DNA from: an uncultured bacterium
GTDB taxonomy: Bacteria > Verrucomicrobiota > Lentisphaeria > Victivallales > UBA1829
Reading direction: 5' to 3'
Assembly: GCA_949297765.1 (NCBI GenBank)
Contig: CASFTV010000013.1
Location: forward strand, 1-64,000
DNA length: 64,000 nucleotides
The notes under the pieces are model-generated. The model was not told where the DNA came from and searched no databases. It was given only the letters and a program-made list of their open reading frames with translations. Numbering within the stretch: position 1 is the first letter of the stretch; every line of letters begins with the position of its first letter. This document shows, piece after piece, positions 8,526-17,896 of this stretch. Position numbers and translations under genes: made by a program.

Positions 8526-9404
8526 TTGACAAAATCAACCAAAAGCGCCCGGACATTCATCCGCGGATTTGACGCAAAGGAGATCGTCTCCCTGCCGTTC
8601 TACGTCTGTTCCGTGGGACGCAAACAGCTGCCGGCAAACAGCTACAGTGTGACCGGAGAGATCAGCAACAACTTCGTCGAACTCTGCTGGAGTACTTCGG
8701 GACTGGGGGAGATCGACTTCTACGGACGGAAATTCAAACTGGCTCCCGGCGACGTTTTCTATTTTCTTCCCGGCGAGGCCCATGTGATGCGCGGGCTGTC
8801 GGAATGCTGGCAGTCGCGCTGGCTCTGTTTTGAAGGGCCGCTCGCGGTTGCCGTTTTCATGGCATACGGACTGGAACGTCTTTCGCACGCGAACGCCTTC
8901 CCCGAGGCCTTGTTCTCCGAACTGGAAACGCACATCTATGACCGCAATCCGGTCCGGATTGCAAAACTTTCCGGGATTCTGCTGGAAATTCTCTCCGAAC
9001 TTGCCGCGCACATCCGGCCGAGGACGAAATCGCTGTTTGAACAGTGCGTAGAGTACATCCGGACCAACGATTCCGATCCCCAGCTCTCGGTCAAAACACT
9101 CTGCGGCAAATTCAATCTTCCGCAAAGTTCCCTCACCCGGATGTTCCGCCGGAACAATCTCCCCTCCCCCGGCGTCTGCATTGCAAATCAGCGGGCGATT
9201 CATGCGCAGAGCCTTCTGAAGGGATCCGCACTCCCGATCGCGGAAATTGCCCGCCGCTGCGGATTCCGGAACGCCTCCAGTTTCACCCGTTTCATCCGCC
9301 AGATTTTCCGGAAAAGTCCGCGGGAGATCCGGGAGGAACAGCAGAACGGATCTGCCGGAAACGATCCGGAAACCAAATCCGGAATCAATCCCGCTTCTTT
9401 CTGA
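8526..9404 (+). CDS. AraC-family transcriptional regulator, divergent from lacZ
   Basis: A 292-residue regulator with an N-terminal cupin-like sensor (LAPGDVFYFLPGEAH, about 74-88) and a C-terminal double HTH (about 175-270) that includes the second-helix signature IAEIARRCGFRNASSFTRFIR. The start is TTG with GGAG 7 nt upstream (8515-8518); an ATG 20 nt upstream is out of frame and stops at once. Its divergent placement suggests it activates lacZ in response to a beta-galactoside. Its last 20 bp overlap the 3' end of the convergent RNA helicase gene. Confidence 0.88.
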   Translation: MTKSTKSARTFIRGFDAKEIVSLPFYVCSVGRKQLPANSYSVTGEISNNFVELCWSTSGLGEIDFYGRKFKLAPGDVFYFLPGEAHVMRGLSECWQSRWLCFEGPLAVAVFMAYGLERLSHANAFPEALFSELETHIYDRNPVRIAKLSGILLEILSELAAHIRPRTKSLFEQCVEYIRTNDSDPQLSVKTLCGKFNLPQSSLTRMFRRNNLPSPGVCIANQRAIHAQSLLKGSALPIAEIARRCGFRNASSFTRFIRQIFRKSPREIREEQQNGSAGNDPETKSGINPASF

Positions 9405-11181
9405 TCCGGTCCCGGCCGGGAGCCCGCTTCCGGAAGTTTTTCCGGTCCGCCCGATGGGATTCCAGATGCCGGTCGCGGAACTCCGGACGGGATTTTGTGC
9501 GGGACTCTTTCTGCCCGGAGCGTCGGACCTCCTGCCGGCCTGCCCGGCTCCGCCGGACGAACCGGTGTCCGCCGTTCCGGAAGAACATCTCCTCTCCGGA
9601 AGAATCTGCCGGTGAAACCTCGAACGATTCGCCGCGGAACGCATCGACGATCCGTTCCGCATCTTCCGGCGCAGCACTGACAAAAGTTTCCCGCGCGCCG
9701 CAGTCGATCCGCCCGAGACGGGAACTCTTGATTCCCGTCCGCTCGAAAATCAGCTCCAGGATTTCCGAAACGAACACCCCGTCGTCTTTCCCGATGGCGA
9801 AACGGATTCGTGCGCATCCTTTTCCCGGAGCATTTCCGCGTTTTTTCTTTTCCGGGGAAAGATCGCTCCAGCTTTCCGGGAGCAGCTCCCGTCCGAACCG
9901 GATCCGCAGCATCGCCGCAAGGACTTCCGCGGGATGATCGCAAAGAGTCAGAAGCTCTTCGGCAAATCCGAGATAGGGCGCATGGTCATGCGCCTCGGCA
10001 ACCGAACGGATCTGAGCGGCAAAACGCTGTTTTTTGGCATTCAGAAGCTGTTCGACGGAAGGCAAATCGGCTTTCCGGATCCCGGCGCCGGTTTCCCGGC
10101 GGATCCGCTCGAAACGACGGCTCTCCCCCGGTGAGACAAACGTTACGGCGGTGCCGCGCCGTCCCGCACGGCCGGTCCGCCCGATCCGGTGAATATAGGC
10201 TTCCGCGCTCTGCGGAATCGAATAGTTGATCACATGAGTCAGATCGTTCACGTCGATCCCGCGGGCGGCGACATCGGTGGCGACCAGAAGACGGAACTTC
10301 TTTGCCTTGAAGGAGTTGATCACCTTTGTCCGCTGGGCCTGTGCCAGATCGCCGTGAAGCGCGCCGACGGAAAATCCCCGGGCGGAGAGGTTCTCCGCCA
10401 GTTCGTCCACATCGGTCTTCGTCTTGCAGAACACCATCGCGTAGAGCTCCTCCTCCAGATCAATGATGCGGGAGAGCGCCTCCAGTTTGTGTTCCCTGCG
10501 GACCTCATACCAGAGCTGGTCCGTCAGCACGGGCGCGGATTTCTCCGGACGGACGCGGAGGATTTCGTAATCGGGGCGCATGAACTCCTCCGCGATGGCG
10601 AGAATCTCCTCCGGCATTGTGGCGGAAAACATCAGCATCCGCTTCTCTGCGGGGGTTTCGGAAAGGATGCGCCGGATGTCATCGACAAATCCCATGTCGA
10701 GCATCTCGTCGGCCTCGTCGAGGACCGCAAAACGGAGGTTGTCGAGCGGGAGACGTCCGCGTTCCATCAGGTCGATGATGCGTCCGGGCGTTCCGATGAC
10801 AACATCAACCCCCTCCTCCAGCTTCTTCAACTGGATCCCGATGAACTGCCCGCCGTAGAAGGGGGCAATGCGGAGCGGAGAAGCGCCTTTCAGGGAGTTG
10901 AGCTCCTCCGCGATCTGCAGGGAAAGTTCGCGGGTTGGCGCAAGAATCAGTGCGCGGGGCGTTCCGTCGCCGCGCGTAATCGTGTCGATCACGGGAATTC
11001 CGAACGCGGCGGTTTTTCCGGTTCCGGTCTGCGCCTGGCCGATCACATCCCTCTCCCCTCTGAGCAGCAGGGGAATGGTCAGTTTCTGGATCGGCGAAGG
11101 CTCTTCAAACCCTTTCTGCTGCAGGGCCGCGAGAACGCATTCGGAAATTCCGAGTGCGCGAAATGCCTCAAGATTGTTCAT
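9385..11181 (-). CDS. DEAD-box ATP-dependent RNA helicase with DbpA-type RNA-binding domain
   Basis: A 598-residue helicase of the DeaD/CsdA type. Visible motifs are the Q motif (GFEEPSPIQ), motif I AQTGTGKT, Ia PTREL, Ib TPGR, II DEAD, III SAT and VI HRIGRTGRAGR. A DbpA RNA-binding domain follows (about 475-545, starting ARIRFAIGKDDG), then a strongly basic Arg/Lys-rich tail of about 55 residues that would add nonspecific RNA affinity. The frame is open upstream for 69 residues, but the ATG at 11181 is preceded by AGGAAGAGG and gives the family N-terminus. Such enzymes help ribosome assembly and mRNA turnover, often in the cold. Confidence 0.93.
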   Translation of the reverse strand: MNNLEAFRALGISECVLAALQQKGFEEPSPIQKLTIPLLLRGERDVIGQAQTGTGKTAAFGIPVIDTITRGDGTPRALILAPTRELSLQIAEELNSLKGASPLRIAPFYGGQFIGIQLKKLEEGVDVVIGTPGRIIDLMERGRLPLDNLRFAVLDEADEMLDMGFVDDIRRILSETPAEKRMLMFSATMPEEILAIAEEFMRPDYEILRVRPEKSAPVLTDQLWYEVRREHKLEALSRIIDLEEELYAMVFCKTKTDVDELAENLSARGFSVGALHGDLAQAQRTKVINSFKAKKFRLLVATDVAARGIDVNDLTHVINYSIPQSAEAYIHRIGRTGRAGRRGTAVTFVSPGESRRFERIRRETGAGIRKADLPSVEQLLNAKKQRFAAQIRSVAEAHDHAPYLGFAEELLTLCDHPAEVLAAMLRIRFGRELLPESWSDLSPEKKKRGNAPGKGCARIRFAIGKDDGVFVSEILELIFERTGIKSSRLGRIDCGARETFVSAAPEDAERIVDAFRGESFEVSPADSSGEEMFFRNGGHRFVRRSRAGRQEVRRSGQKESRTKSRPEFRDRHLESHRADRKNFRKRAPGRDRIRKKRD

Positions 11182-11404
11182 GGATGCCTCTTCCTCTGCC
11201 GTGGTTCTCTGCTGATCCCGACGCGGTGGAAGGGAAGGCAACGCGCGGACAGACCGCCGCACAACTCTCATTCCTGCCAGTGTTCCGCACGGCATTGGAC
11301 GGAACGGACGCCGCACCGGTCGCGCGGACGCTTCAGCCGGAACTGGTCCCGGTTCTCCGGAATCCAATCTCCGGCAAACCGCGATCACCCGGACGCATAC
11401 TATA
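11182..11404 (-). promoter_or_regulatory. Promoter -10 and long leader of the RNA helicase gene
   Basis: On the minus strand TATAGT lies at 11399-11404; no convincing -35 is seen. Transcription from it would give a leader of about 210 nt before the helicase start. No regulatory element was recognised in this stretch. Confidence 0.4.
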
Positions 11405-11430
11405 CACTTTTTTCCTGAAAATACCAGCGC

Positions 11431-12300
11431 TCAGGAAGGCGGAAGAGGAGAGATTTCCGCGGAGAACTGCCGTTTCCGCCAGGCGTCGGGCGATTCGCCG
11501 CACCGCTGACGGAACTGTTCCGAGAAACAGGAGCAGTCCGGATAGTTCAGATGAAACGCGACTTCCGAAACCGCCGTTCCGCCGAGCAGCAGACGCCGGG
11601 CCTCCCGCATCCGGAGATCCAGCAGAAACTGGCGGGGCGGCATGGGAAACATCCTCTTCCAGTAGCGGAAAAAAGTCCGCCGGGAAAGTCCGTGCGTCCG
11701 GATCACCTCATTCAGGTCGATCCGTTCCGCGTAGTGGCAGCGCAGGAAGGAGGCAACTCCCTGAATCCGTTCCGCATAGAATGCCTCCGCGCCGTCCCGG
11801 GCCGTCTCCCCGCGGGGCCGCTGCAGCATCACTTCCCGGAGCAGGCAGAGCGCATAGCCGTCGATCCGGTCGATATAGCCGGGCAGCGACATCTTCTCAC
11901 AGAGGGCATCCATTTTCCGCATCAGCTCCCGCATTTCCTCCGTGATCTTCAGCGGCCAGGCGCCGGGATCGAGCGGGAATCCCGCCTCCCTGAGCACTCC
12001 GCAGAGGGAGCCGTCGTACAGCAGGGCAAACGCCTCCCGCGGGGCGAACGGCGGCGTATGGAAATCGGTCCCCGGGTATTTGAGGTACACATGCGGAAAC
12101 GGCATCCGGCTCTCGACGCCGTCCTGGATGTCGACGGAACACGCATCCGACGAGGCGATTCGAATCGCAAACTCCATCACATTCCCGCGACGCCCGTTCC
12201 AGGTTCCCATCGCATTGTCATAGGAGACCAGGGCGGAAAGCGGCAGCGGAGCTTCCAGAGTCCGCGGCAGATCGGAAAGATGGAGATGATAATTCCTCAT
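11431..12300 (-). CDS. AraC-family transcriptional regulator, divergent from the DUF6259-like gene
   Basis: A 289-residue regulator. The C-terminal double HTH runs about 180-280, with RTHGLSRRTFFRYWKRMF in the first helix pair and VAFHLNYPDCSCFSEQFRQRCG in the second. The N-terminal part (about 20-130) is a sensor of the AraC cupin type but without an obvious family signature. It is divergent from the gene at 12440, with a 21-bp-phased direct repeat in the shared region. Confidence 0.85.
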   Translation of the reverse strand: MRNYHLHLSDLPRTLEAPLPLSALVSYDNAMGTWNGRRGNVMEFAIRIASSDACSVDIQDGVESRMPFPHVYLKYPGTDFHTPPFAPREAFALLYDGSLCGVLREAGFPLDPGAWPLKITEEMRELMRKMDALCEKMSLPGYIDRIDGYALCLLREVMLQRPRGETARDGAEAFYAERIQGVASFLRCHYAERIDLNEVIRTHGLSRRTFFRYWKRMFPMPPRQFLLDLRMREARRLLLGGTAVSEVAFHLNYPDCSCFSEQFRQRCGESPDAWRKRQFSAEISPLPPS

Positions 12301-12344
12301 AGCGGGGGAAGTCTACCACTCTATTTCTCTTTTTTCAAGCTCTT

Positions 12345-12408
12345 TGGCACATTTTCCATAAAAAATGGCACAAACAGACGGGCAGAAACGATGTTTATGA
12401 AATATAAT
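12345..12408 (+). promoter_or_regulatory. Direct-repeat operator and -10 box upstream of the DUF6259-like gene
   Basis: TGGCACA occurs at 12345-12351 and 12366-12372 in the same orientation, 21 bp apart (two helical turns), the classic spacing of AraC half-sites. A consensus -10 TATAAT lies at 12403-12408 with no good -35 box, as expected for an activator-dependent promoter. The proximal repeat ends about 8 bp before the expected -35 position. Confidence 0.5.
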
Positions 12409-12439
12409 AGTTGCGGAAACAGAGAAAAGGAGGTCTGGA

Positions 12440-14515
12440 ATGATCCGGCTTGAAAATGAATTTGTCTCGCTCGCCCTGGAGGAAAACGGCACTCTCGCGG
12501 AGATTCGAAATCGGAAAAGCGGCCGTTCGGCGGTGAATCCGCATCCTCTGATCCGGCTGATTGTCGGAGATGCGGAATGTCTTGAACTGGAAGCAGTTCC
12601 ATCTGGAAAAGCAGAGATAAGGAAAGAGGCGGACAGCATTCACATCGCCTATTCGGAAGTTGAATGCGAACAGAGAGGCCGTCTTCCGGTCGGCATCGAA
12701 CTGAGCATCTCTCTGGACGGCGACGACATCCGCTGGGGCGTGTCGCTCGACAACCGGAGCGGAAAACAGGAGATCCGGGAAGTTCATTATCCGGTTCTGA
12801 GCCTCCGGGACCCCGGGCCTCCTGCGGCGGCGATCACCTCGGAACTGGTGAGCGAACGGATCGCAGATCTCCCCGCCTACATCCGCGCCGGATTCACCAA
12901 TTACATGGCTCCGGATCAGAAATACATCCGCCGGCGCGGCGTCTATCCGGGCCGTTCCAACTCCATGAACTGCTTCCTGATCGACTGGGGAAACGACGGT
13001 CTCTATTTTGCCTGTCACGATGAGACATTTGAAATGACCGCCCATGTGTTCGAACTGGAGAAAAACAGCTCCACCAATGTGACCATGGCACGCTATCCGT
13101 TTCTGAAGCCCGGGAATCGGTGGCACGAAAACAGAATTGTCACAGCGCCCTTTTCCGGTCCATGGACCGTCGGCGCGCAGAAGTACCGGAAGTGGGCGGA
13201 CAGCTGGTTCACGCCGCCCCGTCTTCCGGATCATGTTGTCCGTTCCAGCGGATGGCAGAGAATCATTCTGCACCACCAGTACGGCGAATACTTCTTCCCC
13301 TATGAGACTCTGGAACAGGCGTATGACGATGCGGCAAAGGCGGGAATCGACACGCTTTTCCTGTTCGGCTGGACCGCCGAAGGCATGGATTCAGGCTATC
13401 CGGTCTATACCCCCGATCCCGCGCAGGGAGGATTCGAATCCCTGAAAACCAACATCCGGAAGGTCCAGGCGAAAGGCGGAAAAATCATCCTCTACTACAA
13501 CGGACAGCTTATTGATGCGGACACCGACTATTACCGGTCCGGCGAAGGGAAACAGGTCTCCATCAAACGGGCGGACGGAACCGAACACCGCGAGTTCTAC
13601 AATTTCAGCAACACCGGAACGTTTCTCTCCACCTTCGGGAACAAGACGTTTGTCGTGGCATGTCCCTCCTGCCGTTCGTGGATTGAGCGTCTTAAACGGC
13701 ACATCGACTTCGCGGTGGAGCTTGGCGCCGATTCGGTGTTTTTCGATCAGCTCGGCCTCGCGTCGTATCCCTGCTGCGATCCGTCGCACGGCCATCCGGT
13801 TCCCTTCACCGGACTGATGCGGAGCAAGCGGGAGATGCTCCGCGAACTCTATGAATACGCGAAATCCCGCAGACCCGATCTCGGATTCGGCATCGAATGC
13901 ACCACCGACCAGACGCTCCAGTATACGGATTTCGTCCATATTTTCGGCTATCCCGCGGGCGTCTGGAATCCCTCCTGGCGCGAGACGGGTGAGCTTCCGC
14001 AGCTGAAATCGGCAAGCTATCTGTTCAAGGCGGCGTTTCCCGAAGCGGTCATCTCGAACCGGAACATCCGCGACGATTCCGATGTGGAGTTCCCGGTCAA
14101 CCGGATGCTCCTTCTCGGCAGCCGGAGCGATGTGGAAATCTACCGCTGCCGTGCAACAATCGCCGCAGCGCCGCACTATCAGGCCTATCTGGCAAAAGCC
14201 AATGCGCTCAGGGAACGCTTCGGCGAAATTCTGTACCGGGGCACCTTCAGCGCGGACCGCTTCCATTCACTGGACAATCCGGGAATCCAGAGCAACTCCT
14301 TCCTCCTCGGCGATGAACTGGCCATCCTTCTGACTCAGAGCGACCGGGATGTCCGGAAGACCGTCCTTTCGGTCCCCGGATTCGAGTTTCTCCGAATGGA
14401 TTCCGTCTCCGGCGACGTATCCATGGAAGGAGAATCGGTCGTTCTCCCGAAGGACGCCCTGGCCGTGCTGCTCTACCGGCGGAAGACATCCGGCGAAACC
14501 GCGGAGAACAAATAA
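12440..14515 (+). CDS. DUF6259-like TIM-barrel protein, putative glycoside hydrolase
   Basis: A 691-residue protein without a signal peptide. An N-terminal beta-sandwich (about 1-270) precedes a barrel region (about 275-590) with repeated strand motifs such as IDTLFLFGW, GKIILYYNGQ, DSVFFDQLG and DLGFGIECTTD, then a small C-terminal beta domain. This layout matches proteins labelled DUF6259, which resemble clan GH-D/GH-A hydrolases. The carboxylates in VFFDQLG (about 434-440) and GIECTTD (about 489-495) are candidate catalytic residues; that assignment is inference. The substrate is unknown. It is likely regulated by the divergent AraC protein. Confidence 0.6.
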   Translation: MIRLENEFVSLALEENGTLAEIRNRKSGRSAVNPHPLIRLIVGDAECLELEAVPSGKAEIRKEADSIHIAYSEVECEQRGRLPVGIELSISLDGDDIRWGVSLDNRSGKQEIREVHYPVLSLRDPGPPAAAITSELVSERIADLPAYIRAGFTNYMAPDQKYIRRRGVYPGRSNSMNCFLIDWGNDGLYFACHDETFEMTAHVFELEKNSSTNVTMARYPFLKPGNRWHENRIVTAPFSGPWTVGAQKYRKWADSWFTPPRLPDHVVRSSGWQRIILHHQYGEYFFPYETLEQAYDDAAKAGIDTLFLFGWTAEGMDSGYPVYTPDPAQGGFESLKTNIRKVQAKGGKIILYYNGQLIDADTDYYRSGEGKQVSIKRADGTEHREFYNFSNTGTFLSTFGNKTFVVACPSCRSWIERLKRHIDFAVELGADSVFFDQLGLASYPCCDPSHGHPVPFTGLMRSKREMLRELYEYAKSRRPDLGFGIECTTDQTLQYTDFVHIFGYPAGVWNPSWRETGELPQLKSASYLFKAAFPEAVISNRNIRDDSDVEFPVNRMLLLGSRSDVEIYRCRATIAAAPHYQAYLAKANALRERFGEILYRGTFSADRFHSLDNPGIQSNSFLLGDELAILLTQSDRDVRKTVLSVPGFEFLRMDSVSGDVSMEGESVVLPKDALAVLLYRRKTSGETAENK

Positions 14516-14531
14516 CCCATTCTCCGCCCAT

Positions 14532-14558
14532 CCCCTTCCGTACGATCTGCGGAAGGGG
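14532..14558. terminator. Bidirectional hairpin between convergent genes
   Basis: CCCCTTCCG (14532-14540) pairs perfectly with CGGAAGGGG (14550-14558) around a 9-nt loop, midway between the convergent stops at 14515 and 14574. Confidence 0.65.
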
Positions 14559-14573
14559 AAACGGCGGGAAGAA

Positions 14574-15872
14574 TCACTCCTCCACGGTGATTTTCCGGCA
14601 GACCACCGTTTTGCGTTTGACACCGTCCGGATCGGGGAAATAGAAGTCGCTGTAAAAGATCAGTGCGCTGTTGCGGTCGAGAGGAATGAGTTCCGGATTG
14701 CAGCAGCAGCCGTCCCAGTCGTGGAAGGTGGGAGGAACGACCCGGCGGTTCGCCAAAGCGCTCCGGTCATCGGGAGTCATCACAACCAGCGGATCGCTCC
14801 AGCGGGTGCCGCTCGCATCCTCCGCGGCCTGAACGAAGATTCCCGGGCGCGCATAGCAGAGCAGCGTAACGCCGCACTCCAGTTTGCAGAGACGCGGAAG
14901 AATGCCGGTTTCCGCAAACTTTACGGGTGGCGACCAGGTGCGTCCGGAATCCGTCGAGCGGGACATGTACATGGGAGCGACCTCCTCGCCGGTGCTGCAG
15001 TACCAGGCGGTCCGGAGGAACCAGACGATGGAGCCGTCCGGCATGAATTCGATGTCGCTGTCGCTGAACCCTCCGCTTTTATAGGGATAGCGCCGGCCGT
15101 CGGCCTCGTACTCCATGTGGCTGTGGAGGCGGAAGGAGTGACCGTTGTCGTCGGAACGGAAGAGTTCGGCCGAGTAGTAGGGGGAATAAAAACCGGTTTC
15201 CGGATTGAGGTGTCCCTCTCCCGAGAATGCCGTCACCCAGATTGCGCCGTCCGGTCCGATTCTCGGATTGCCGCGGGGGAAAAGAGACTTCAAGGTCTGA
15301 ACACCGTTCTGCTCATGAACCACCCGGGTCAGATACGGCCATTCAATCGGGACATGTTCCTCCTGCGGCTGCGCCGCTCCGGCGGGGACCCGGAAAGCGA
15401 TCCACTCTTTTTTCGACAGGCTTTCCGGAAGGCGGTCCGCATGGTAGGCGCGGATCAGCGTTCCGTCGATCCAGCAGCACATGCCGTCCGGAATCGGAAG
15501 CACTCCTTCCTCCGCCTTCCGGGAAAAATCGTAGCCCGGCGTCAGAAGATTCTGCGGAGTGATCCGGATATCCTTCAGAATGGTTCCGGAAATCATCGGG
15601 AAATAGAGCAGATCGCCGTTGGAAAGACGCAGTCCGCATTCGATGGAAACGGAAGGATCGACTTCCTGCCATGTTGTTCCGCCGTCCCGGCTTTCAAACC
15701 ACCGCTTGGGTTTCCCGAACGACTGAATGTTGTCTTCGCAGACATCGACGGAGACCACCAGCCGGTCACCGAGATTGTACGGTCTCGGGAACTGATACGC
15801 CCCCCACAACTGCTCTTCCGGTCGGATTCCCCGGACTACCACCTGTTCCTCTCCCAGCACCAGTTTCCGCAT
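14574..15872 (-). CDS. Sialidase-like BNR/Asp-box protein
   Basis: A 432-residue six-bladed beta-propeller candidate. Three Asp boxes (S-x-D-x-G-x-T-W type) are visible: SRDGGTTW (about 50), a degenerate SDDNGHSF (about 205) and STDSGRTW (about 265). The start at 15872 has a perfect AAGGAGG 6-7 nt upstream, although the frame is open for 33 more residues. There is no signal peptide, so it would act on imported oligosaccharides or on non-sialic substrates. Many Asp-box proteins in such genomes are not true sialidases, and no arginine triad can be assigned with certainty. It is divergent from an AraC gene. Confidence 0.7.
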   Translation of the reverse strand: MRKLVLGEEQVVVRGIRPEEQLWGAYQFPRPYNLGDRLVVSVDVCEDNIQSFGKPKRWFESRDGGTTWQEVDPSVSIECGLRLSNGDLLYFPMISGTILKDIRITPQNLLTPGYDFSRKAEEGVLPIPDGMCCWIDGTLIRAYHADRLPESLSKKEWIAFRVPAGAAQPQEEHVPIEWPYLTRVVHEQNGVQTLKSLFPRGNPRIGPDGAIWVTAFSGEGHLNPETGFYSPYYSAELFRSDDNGHSFRLHSHMEYEADGRRYPYKSGGFSDSDIEFMPDGSIVWFLRTAWYCSTGEEVAPMYMSRSTDSGRTWSPPVKFAETGILPRLCKLECGVTLLCYARPGIFVQAAEDASGTRWSDPLVVMTPDDRSALANRRVVPPTFHDWDGCCCNPELIPLDRNSALIFYSDFYFPDPDGVKRKTVVCRKITVEE

Positions 15873-15950
15873 TCGAACCTCCTTTGTCCATCTTTCTGAA
15901 ACGGGACGCCGCACGGAAAACATCCTGCACTCTCCGTCCGCCGACGGGAT

Positions 15951-15979
15951 AGTATACCGCTCCGAAACCACAAACCCAA
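15951..15979 (-). promoter_or_regulatory. Promoter of the sialidase-like gene
   Basis: On the minus strand TTGGGT (15974-15979), 17-nt spacer, TATACT (15951-15956). Confidence 0.5.
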
Positions 15980-15999
15980 ATTGCTTTCCCGTAAAAAAT

Positions 16000-16026
16000 C
16001 GGACATCGGAATCGTTTTGCGGACAT
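16000..16026. repeat. Direct repeat CGGACAT, candidate AraC operator
   Basis: CGGACAT occurs at 16000-16006 and 16020-16026, 20 bp apart in the same orientation, between the promoters of the sialidase-like gene and the AraC gene. The spacing puts both on nearly the same face of the helix, as for AraC half-sites. Confidence 0.45.
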
Positions 16027-16043
16027 TTTCTCCGGAAACACCA

Positions 16044-16071
16044 TTGAAAAGCCCGGGGAAAACGATATAGT
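16044..16071 (+). promoter_or_regulatory. Promoter of the AraC-family gene at 16109
   Basis: TTGAAA (16044-16049), 16-nt spacer, TATAGT (16066-16071). Confidence 0.65.
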
Positions 16072-16108
16072 ATTCTGCATCGGAAAACAAGAAAGACGCC
16101 AGAGAGGC

Positions 16109-17071
16109 ATGGACGATCCTTATCAGAAATTCAACCGGACCGCAATCCGGACCGTTGCGGACGGCCGTCTCCGATTCGAGGCGGGCGGACTGGAATTCAC
16201 GGTGCTCTCCTGTCAGTACAACGAACTTCCACCGGGACTGCAGATTCCGGAACACGAACATCCGTGCTACTGCCTGACTTTTGTAGAAAGATCCTCCATG
16301 CGAACAACTTGCGATGATCTTTCCATTGAGAACCGCGCCGGTGGACGCACGCTGTTTTTCATGCCTCCGGCCGTTTCCCACCACTGTCGTTTCGGAGAGG
16401 GAGAGATCCATTGGAATCTTTCCGTCAACTTTCTGATCGGGGGACCGCACGCGATGGAGGTCAACGAGCGGATCGCCTGCCGGGCCGCGGAACTGCGCTA
16501 CGAAATCCCCCTCACGAAAGAGATGGAGTTTCTGCTCCGGGAACTCCGGCGGCAGGGGATGTCCGACGCTCCTCTGGCGCCGGAACTGCTGGCGCACCTG
16601 CTGGCGGCGTTTCTGGAAACCGTGATCCAGCAGACATTTCCCGATGCGCTGAAAAACGCTTCCGGCCGGGAGGCTCTGCGTGCCGTTTTCCGCCATGACC
16701 GGATCGACGCGATCAAACGGGCGATGTGGGCGATGGTCCGGGATCCGAATCCGGCCGAAATTCTGTCGGAGTGTTTCGGCCTGACGCCCCGCCATCTGAA
16801 CCGGATTTTCCGGAAAGGGACTGGCAGGAACATCAAGGCGTATCAGAATGATCTGCGAATCTTCAGCGCATGCAGTCTGCTGCACAACAGCAGTCTTTCG
16901 ATTTCCGCGGTAGGGGAAGCGGTCGGATTTCACCGGCCCGGTCTTTTTGCGGCGTTCTTCCGAAAACATCTCGGCTGCACACCGCAGGAGTACCGTCATC
17001 GCCGCGACACCGCCTCCGGAGAACGGATGGAAATTCCCTGCAGTGCGACTTTTTTCCCACCGCAGGAATAA
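16109..17071 (+). CDS. AraC-family transcriptional regulator
   Basis: A 320-residue regulator with an N-terminal cupin sensor containing the metal-binding-like HEHPCYCLTF segment (about 50-59) and FMPPAVSHHC (about 89-98), and a C-terminal double HTH (about 200-300, with CFGLTPRHLNRIFRKGTG then VGEAVGFHRPGLFAAFFRK). It diverges from the sialidase-like gene and probably controls it, through the CGGACAT repeats. Confidence 0.85.
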   Translation: MDDPYQKFNRTAIRTVADGRLRFEAGGLEFTVLSCQYNELPPGLQIPEHEHPCYCLTFVERSSMRTTCDDLSIENRAGGRTLFFMPPAVSHHCRFGEGEIHWNLSVNFLIGGPHAMEVNERIACRAAELRYEIPLTKEMEFLLRELRRQGMSDAPLAPELLAHLLAAFLETVIQQTFPDALKNASGREALRAVFRHDRIDAIKRAMWAMVRDPNPAEILSECFGLTPRHLNRIFRKGTGRNIKAYQNDLRIFSACSLLHNSSLSISAVGEAVGFHRPGLFAAFFRKHLGCTPQEYRHRRDTASGERMEIPCSATFFPPQE

Positions 17072-17127
17072 TGATTCAAGTTATTAAAAATCAACGTCTT
17101 AATAATATTTTCTCTCTTTCTCCGAAC

Positions 17128-17649
17128 TCAGAGAGAAGATGCCGCTCCAGTCACGCCCAGCTGATATCCTTTTCCGAGATTGACCAAACGCCGGACCGAA
17201 TCGTCCGTATTGACGTGCGAGGCCACCACCTCGCCGACAATCAAAGGACAGTTTCCGGGACGATACTCCGTGACAAGCCGGCACTCAAAGTTGGCAACCG
17301 CATCCGCAAGGATCGGAACATCAACGACTTCCGCTGAAGCAAACAACAAACCGGCCTTCCGGCCCTTATCTTCCCGGTGTCCATGTACCGTACCGGCATA
17401 GAGCGTTTCCTTCGCCATGGAACCCGACGGATACGCAACCACAAATTCTCCCCTTTTCCGAATCAGTTCCAGCGTATAGGCGGGATCGTCGATTCCAAGC
17501 AGGAACATCGGCGGCTCATCCGAAACCAGACAGACCCAGCCGACCGCCATCAGATTCACTCTTCCTTCCGCATTCTTTGTAATTACCAGCACCACCTGTT
17601 CCGGATATTTCCTCTCCCAGGCCTTTTCCACGGAAACACGTTTCTGCAT
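17128..17649 (-). CDS. Flavin reductase family protein (FMN-binding split barrel)
   Basis: A 173-residue split-barrel flavoprotein. The core VNLMAVGWVCLVSDEPPMFLLGI (the AxxG-type flavin-binding region, about 31-53), then FVVAYPS (about 69-75) and the C-terminal CPLIVGEVVA are characteristic of the FlaRed/DIM6-NTAB family, which reduces FMN with NAD(P)H or acts as a flavin-dependent reductase. AGGAG lies about 9 nt before the ATG. It is monocistronic and divergent from the pseudopilin locus, with no visible link to it. Confidence 0.85.
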   Translation of the reverse strand: MQKRVSVEKAWERKYPEQVVLVITKNAEGRVNLMAVGWVCLVSDEPPMFLLGIDDPAYTLELIRKRGEFVVAYPSGSMAKETLYAGTVHGHREDKGRKAGLLFASAEVVDVPILADAVANFECRLVTEYRPGNCPLIVGEVVASHVNTDDSVRRLVNLGKGYQLGVTGAASSL

Positions 17650-17753
17650 CCGGATCTCTCCTTTCCTTTCGAAGTTCCTCCATCGCAGGGAATTGAAAAT
17701 ACGGTCCCCGCTGCATTCCCGGGAATGCGGATTTTCATTCCTCTCTTTCTGGA

Positions 17754-17782
17754 ACTATACTCTTCCCCGCATCATTTGCAAA
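17754..17782 (-). promoter_or_regulatory. Promoter of the flavin reductase gene
   Basis: On the minus strand TTTGCA (17777-17782), 17-nt spacer, TATAGT (17754-17759). The 310-nt gap 17650-17959 otherwise holds only the pseudopilin promoter on the other strand. Confidence 0.5.
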
Positions 17783-17896
17783 TCCGGATTTTCCGATTTT
17801 CCCGGAAGCGTCTCGGATCAGGGGAATCCCTGCTCCCTCTGCGCCGGAGCAGAAGCCTCCAACAATCTTTTTTATGAAATTCAAAGAAAAAAGGGG

